From Colimorpha_A sp045543555 (GTDB taxonomy: Bacteria > Bacillota > Clostridia > Oscillospirales > CAG-272): 6,861 nt of DNA. How positions within the stretch are numbered: position 1 is the first letter of the stretch; every line of letters starts with the position of its first letter. A program made the position numbers and the translations under genes. Under the pieces are notes generated by a model that was not told the origin of the DNA, ran no database searches, and saw only the letters and a list, made by a program, of their open reading frames with translations. Shown piece by piece: positions 3,757-6,861 of the stretch. Where the stretch lies: positions 1 through 6,861 of the forward strand of contig JAZQMQ010000034.1 in the NCBI GenBank assembly GCA_045543555.1, read 5' to 3'.

Positions 3757-5961
3757 ATGGAATACGAACACAATTTGATTCATATGTGTAATGATCTGAC
3801 TGTCGGAGACGGGCTGTACTCCCTTATTTTGTTGCGTGCGAATTCGTTATCTATCACCCTTTGCGGTGTTCGCTGTTGGCTTGACGGTAAATATCTTCTT
3901 TGCATGAGCGAGGATGATATCATCACATTCCACGGCGGACACTATGAAGCGGAAAACTTGAGGTTTCTTCCGTATTTTTATAACGTCAATCTGAATCATC
4001 GTATCATCGGTATGCCAATATACGAAAAAATGCGGGCGGAATACGGTTATCCCGATTTCCATCTGTTCCGCCGCAGGGACGATCAGTTTATCGGAGTGCT
4101 TTCGCTTACGAACGAGGAGTATGATCTGTTAAATCTTTATTTCCGCTGCGCAAAGCAACATATAGGCGACCATTCATTTGATTGGATGTGGTCTTGCCGT
4201 ACACGCTCCGATATGATATCCATTTTAAGCATATCCGAAACGGTGTACCACGGCGGAGAAACCGACGGAGCGCACGAGGTTCTACGATATATCAGAGAAA
4301 ATCTCGGACAAAGCATTACGGTTTCGAGCCTCTGCGCACTGTTTCATACAAACCGTACTACGTTGACACGAAAAATCAAGGATCTGACCGGACTTTCTCC
4401 TATGCAATACATTTCCGAGGAAAGACTTAATCAAAGCCGAGCCGATCTGCTCTTTACGATGCTTTCGCTATCGGATTTAGCCGAAAAATACGGATTTTCC
4501 GACGAGAATTACTATATTCGTTCCTTCAAAAAGAGGTTTGGCGTAACGCCTCTTCAATATCGACTTGAAGGACGTGCTGAACGTATTCGAAATCAGACAA
4601 AGTATCATTTAAAGGAAAAACAGACTATGACTGTTGCAGAATTTGAATCCTACTTACAAAAAGGTCTCGGACGTGCCATTATGCTTTTGAAGGAAGAGCC
4701 TGACAAAACGCCGTTCTGGGAACCTCTTTCCCGCCATATTCTCAATTTCAATGAGACGGCAAATGCCCGCTGTTATCATCACGCGCTGGGAATATACGAG
4801 GCGGAACTTATCCGTTGCTTCGACGATTCCGAGAAAAGGGCTGAGGAGATAGCAAACGAGATCTTTGACCGTGCAGAGGGCAGCTTGACCTTTTACCGTT
4901 CATTTTTGCGTCTGCTCGGCTATGGGGATGCTCTGCGTGAATACTTGTGCAAGCACTATCAAGCAACTTATAGTGCATTGTACGACTACCAAAAAGAACA
5001 CACGTCGCCGCCTTACGATAGAGACATTTGGAACCCTTATTTCAGTGATGCGGTTGCCATGACGGAACTGTATAAAAACGAGCCTGCAGTGCTTGTTAAG
5101 CTCGTTTCGGATATTGCCGATTTTTACGATCTTTCAGATGAACCTATCGTTCCCAACGTTATCTCTCCCGTTTGGCCCGATCATATGGGCGAAGCGGTTA
5201 TGAATGAGGTGTACCGTAACCACCGTAACGGCGAGAAATTGAAAAAGCATTTCAAGAAAAAAAGGGAATCCTTTGAAATGTCGTCTGCTCCTGCAGAGTT
5301 CAGTCAAAAACGTTACGTAGAGCTTTCAAAGGCATCTCCCGAAGAAATACGAAAAGTCGCAAAGCTTGCTATTGAGACCAACGACGAAAACGAAAGGTAT
5401 AATACTCTTAGCTTTTTCAGCGGTACGGTGATTCCCAACCTACCCGTCTTTCCTCTTGATCCCGCTCCCCTCATCGCCATGGCAAAGGAAAGGATCGACC
5501 TTCTCAGACAGGGGAATGAGCTTGGCGCGTGGAGTAACGAGCTTCACGTTATGATGGAGGTTTTGTCCCGTGTTACCGATAGTGCTGTCAAGGCCTTTGC
5601 CTACGAATTGTTGGACGAAAAAACTCTTCCCCCCGCGCTTCGCGCTCACGGTCTTCGCATGTTAACTGCGCAGGGAGAACCTAAGGATCGAGATACTATT
5701 ATTTCCTATCTCGACGAATGGAATAAGATACTGCCGACTGAGAGCATGGATTTTCTTTGCCGTTTGGTCGAAAGCGGTCACCCTAACGCCCCCGTTGAGC
5801 GTTTAGGATATTACTATGAAAATGCAAGAATGAGTAACGGACGCAAGCGTGTCCTGCAGGCAATGAGAATGAGCAATTCGCTCACTGACAAGATTCGGAA
5901 TGAATGCTTATACGATGCCGACCCTTACGTCCGAAACTTTATAAAGAATGAAACCACTTAA
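3757..5961 (+). CDS. AraC-family regulator fused to a large helical domain
   Basis: A 734-residue protein. Residues 1-160 form a sensor-like domain (FLPYFYNVNLNHRIIG; YPDFHLFRRRDDQF; WMWSCRTRSD). Residues 172-270 form the AraC DNA-binding domain, with a first helix-turn-helix around ITVSSLCALFHTNRTTLTRK (187-206) and the second with its signature GFSDENYYIRSFKKRFG and TPLQYR (246-269). A 444-residue, largely helical region follows from MTVAEFESYLQKGLGRAI (291), possibly with HEAT-like repeats near the end (ALRAHGLRMLTAQGEP; ADPYVRNFI). I do not recognise a ligand or target. The ATG at 3757 is preferred to the TTG at 3742 because GGGAG lies eight bases before it. Ordinary AraC regulators are about 270-350 residues, so this is more than double. 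AAAGGA precedes the in-frame ATG at 4627, so the helical part may also be made alone. The next gene starts 14 bases downstream and is probably co-transcribed. Confidence 0.88.
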   Translation: MEYEHNLIHMCNDLTVGDGLYSLILLRANSLSITLCGVRCWLDGKYLLCMSEDDIITFHGGHYEAENLRFLPYFYNVNLNHRIIGMPIYEKMRAEYGYPDFHLFRRRDDQFIGVLSLTNEEYDLLNLYFRCAKQHIGDHSFDWMWSCRTRSDMISILSISETVYHGGETDGAHEVLRYIRENLGQSITVSSLCALFHTNRTTLTRKIKDLTGLSPMQYISEERLNQSRADLLFTMLSLSDLAEKYGFSDENYYIRSFKKRFGVTPLQYRLEGRAERIRNQTKYHLKEKQTMTVAEFESYLQKGLGRAIMLLKEEPDKTPFWEPLSRHILNFNETANARCYHHALGIYEAELIRCFDDSEKRAEEIANEIFDRAEGSLTFYRSFLRLLGYGDALREYLCKHYQATYSALYDYQKEHTSPPYDRDIWNPYFSDAVAMTELYKNEPAVLVKLVSDIADFYDLSDEPIVPNVISPVWPDHMGEAVMNEVYRNHRNGEKLKKHFKKKRESFEMSSAPAEFSQKRYVELSKASPEEIRKVAKLAIETNDENERYNTLSFFSGTVIPNLPVFPLDPAPLIAMAKERIDLLRQGNELGAWSNELHVMMEVLSRVTDSAVKAFAYELLDEKTLPPALRAHGLRMLTAQGEPKDRDTIISYLDEWNKILPTESMDFLCRLVESGHPNAPVERLGYYYENARMSNGRKRVLQAMRMSNSLTDKIRNECLYDADPYVRNFIKNETT
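4611..4629 (+). promoter_or_regulatory. Possible internal ribosome binding site and start
   Basis: AAAGGA (4611-4616) stands ten bases before an in-frame ATG (4627-4629) exactly where the AraC DNA-binding region ends and the helical domain begins. Initiation here would give a free 444-residue protein. The spacing is a little long, so use of the site is uncertain. Confidence 0.4.
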
Positions 5962-5974
5962 AGGAGGGAGAATA

Positions 5975-6861
5975 ATGACGATCAATATCGGTTGCCCCGG
6001 CGGGCATATACCGCTATCTACACCCGAAGATGTCAAAAAATTTCTTAGCGAAACGAACGGTATGCACGACGCTTATCTGTTGTCTGCAGATTATCGCGCA
6101 CATGTGCGCGCCAACAACCATACCGTCGTGGCTTCGACCGAGGGCGAGAGCTTGGTGCTACGCTATCAGGTTACGTCGATGCTCGATCTTGCTATCGTAG
6201 AATTGACTTTTCTTAACGTGGCGGACCGGAAGGTGCCGAACGGCGCGCTGTTTGGCATTATGGTCTCATTTGACCCGCCTTTTGTCACCTTTTATGATGG
6301 CAATACCCCCGAAAATGCCACCACCTGCGTTAAAGCAAGGGGGCTGTTTTGGCGCATTATTGACCGCCCCGGAAATCATCTTCAGCGAGGTGGCACAAAG
6401 GATGCGGTATGGTACGTCATCCCCGGTCTGTGGCTGCCCCTGAATGAAAGACTGGAGGACTATACACGAATCGTAGAGGAGTTGGCCGAGACGGTGCCCA
6501 ATGCCAAGCTCTATCACTTCGAAGCGTCTCGGTTCCTTCCTTGTGACGATGCCGCCTTTACTACCGATCATATTCACTCTTTCCGTTCTCCAAGCACCGT
6601 CCACACCATGGACGGAACCGCCTTCTGTTGGTGTCCCCTTTCTGACCGTGAAGCCTTAAAGGAAGCGGTTTCTCGGCTCGACCATGGGAATCCTCTCAGC
6701 GGGAATATGATCGCCATTTGTGACGATAACGGCATGGTATTTACCGTCGAACTGATCGAATCGGGTTTCTTCAACATGGTTATCTGCTCCCGACGGGGGA
6801 GGATTCCAAGGGATAACTTTTGCGGTGGCAAATATCACACCGAGCCCTATAGCGGCGGCGG
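5975..6861 (+). CDS. Unknown protein, second gene of AraC operon, 3' partial
   Basis: An open frame of 295 codons that continues past the right edge with no stop. The start is set by AGGAGG (5962-5967) seven bases before the ATG; it lies 14 bases after the AraC-fusion stop, so the genes form an operon. I do not recognise the family. Residues 1-130 look like a strand-rich domain (EDVKKFLSETNGMHDAYLLS, then LRYQVTSMLDLAIVELTFLN, then KARGLFWRII). A tryptophan-rich stretch follows (DAVWYVIPGLWLPLNERL), then a second part with several Cys and His residues (HFEASRFLPC; HIHSF; FCWCPLSDREALKEAV). It ends in a Gly-rich stretch at the window edge. No signal peptide or membrane segment is evident, so it is probably cytoplasmic. 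Its GC is visibly higher than in the left half of the window, with many GCC, ACC and CGC codons. A partner or effector for the upstream regulator is an inference from position only. Confidence 0.82.
   Translation, partial: MTINIGCPGGHIPLSTPEDVKKFLSETNGMHDAYLLSADYRAHVRANNHTVVASTEGESLVLRYQVTSMLDLAIVELTFLNVADRKVPNGALFGIMVSFDPPFVTFYDGNTPENATTCVKARGLFWRIIDRPGNHLQRGGTKDAVWYVIPGLWLPLNERLEDYTRIVEELAETVPNAKLYHFEASRFLPCDDAAFTTDHIHSFRSPSTVHTMDGTAFCWCPLSDREALKEAVSRLDHGNPLSGNMIAICDDNGMVFTVELIESGFFNMVICSRRGRIPRDNFCGGKYHTEPYSGG

Noticed and set aside
6266..6831. Minus-strand open frames opposite the last gene
   Set aside because: They lack ribosome binding sites, overlap one another, and are shadows of the GC-rich plus-strand gene, which has a strong start and operon spacing.

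Overview
The window looks like part of a Bacillota (Clostridia-type, probably gut-associated) chromosome. It has strong AGGAGG-type ribosome binding sites, near-consensus sigma-A promoters, UUCG and U-tract terminators, moderate GC, and protein families (DUF6809-like, Clostridia-type AraC regulators, phage-derived barnase/barstar) typical of that group. The exact genus cannot be read from the sequence.

Layout. Bases 1-346 hold no gene. They hold a cluster of five hairpins, at least three of them terminator-like, and a 22-bp direct repeat. Bases 347-2314 form a minus-strand unit transcribed leftward from a perfect TTGACA-N17-TATAAT promoter. It encodes a barnase-family ribonuclease with a phage MuF-type cysteine tip, its barstar-family inhibitor, and an unrecognised four-helix membrane protein. 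It probably ends at the bidirectional terminator at 185-217. The reading frame of the ribonuclease is broken near its 5' end: a well-placed ribosome binding site and ATG open one frame, and the toxin lies in the -1 frame. Bases 2274-2581 are a divergent promoter region. To its right, on the plus strand, lie a small DUF6809-like gene and, overlapping it by four bases, a tyrosine integrase that has lost its catalytic domain, followed by a long hairpin terminator.

After a 230-bp promoter region comes a plus-strand operon. The first gene is a 734-residue protein with an AraC-type sensor and DNA-binding module joined to a 440-residue helical domain of unknown function. The second starts 14 bases downstream, is unrecognised, has higher GC, and runs off the right edge.

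Interpretation. The left half reads as a degraded mobile island: a phage-derived toxin/immunity pair, a dead integrase, a dispersed-type repeat and terminators. The right half is an intact chromosomal-looking regulator operon. The most interesting observations are: an apparent reciprocal charge swap at the barnase Arg59/barstar Glu76 contact; the frame break and almost leaderless promoter of the toxin; and the AraC-helical fusion with a possible internal start exactly at the domain junction.
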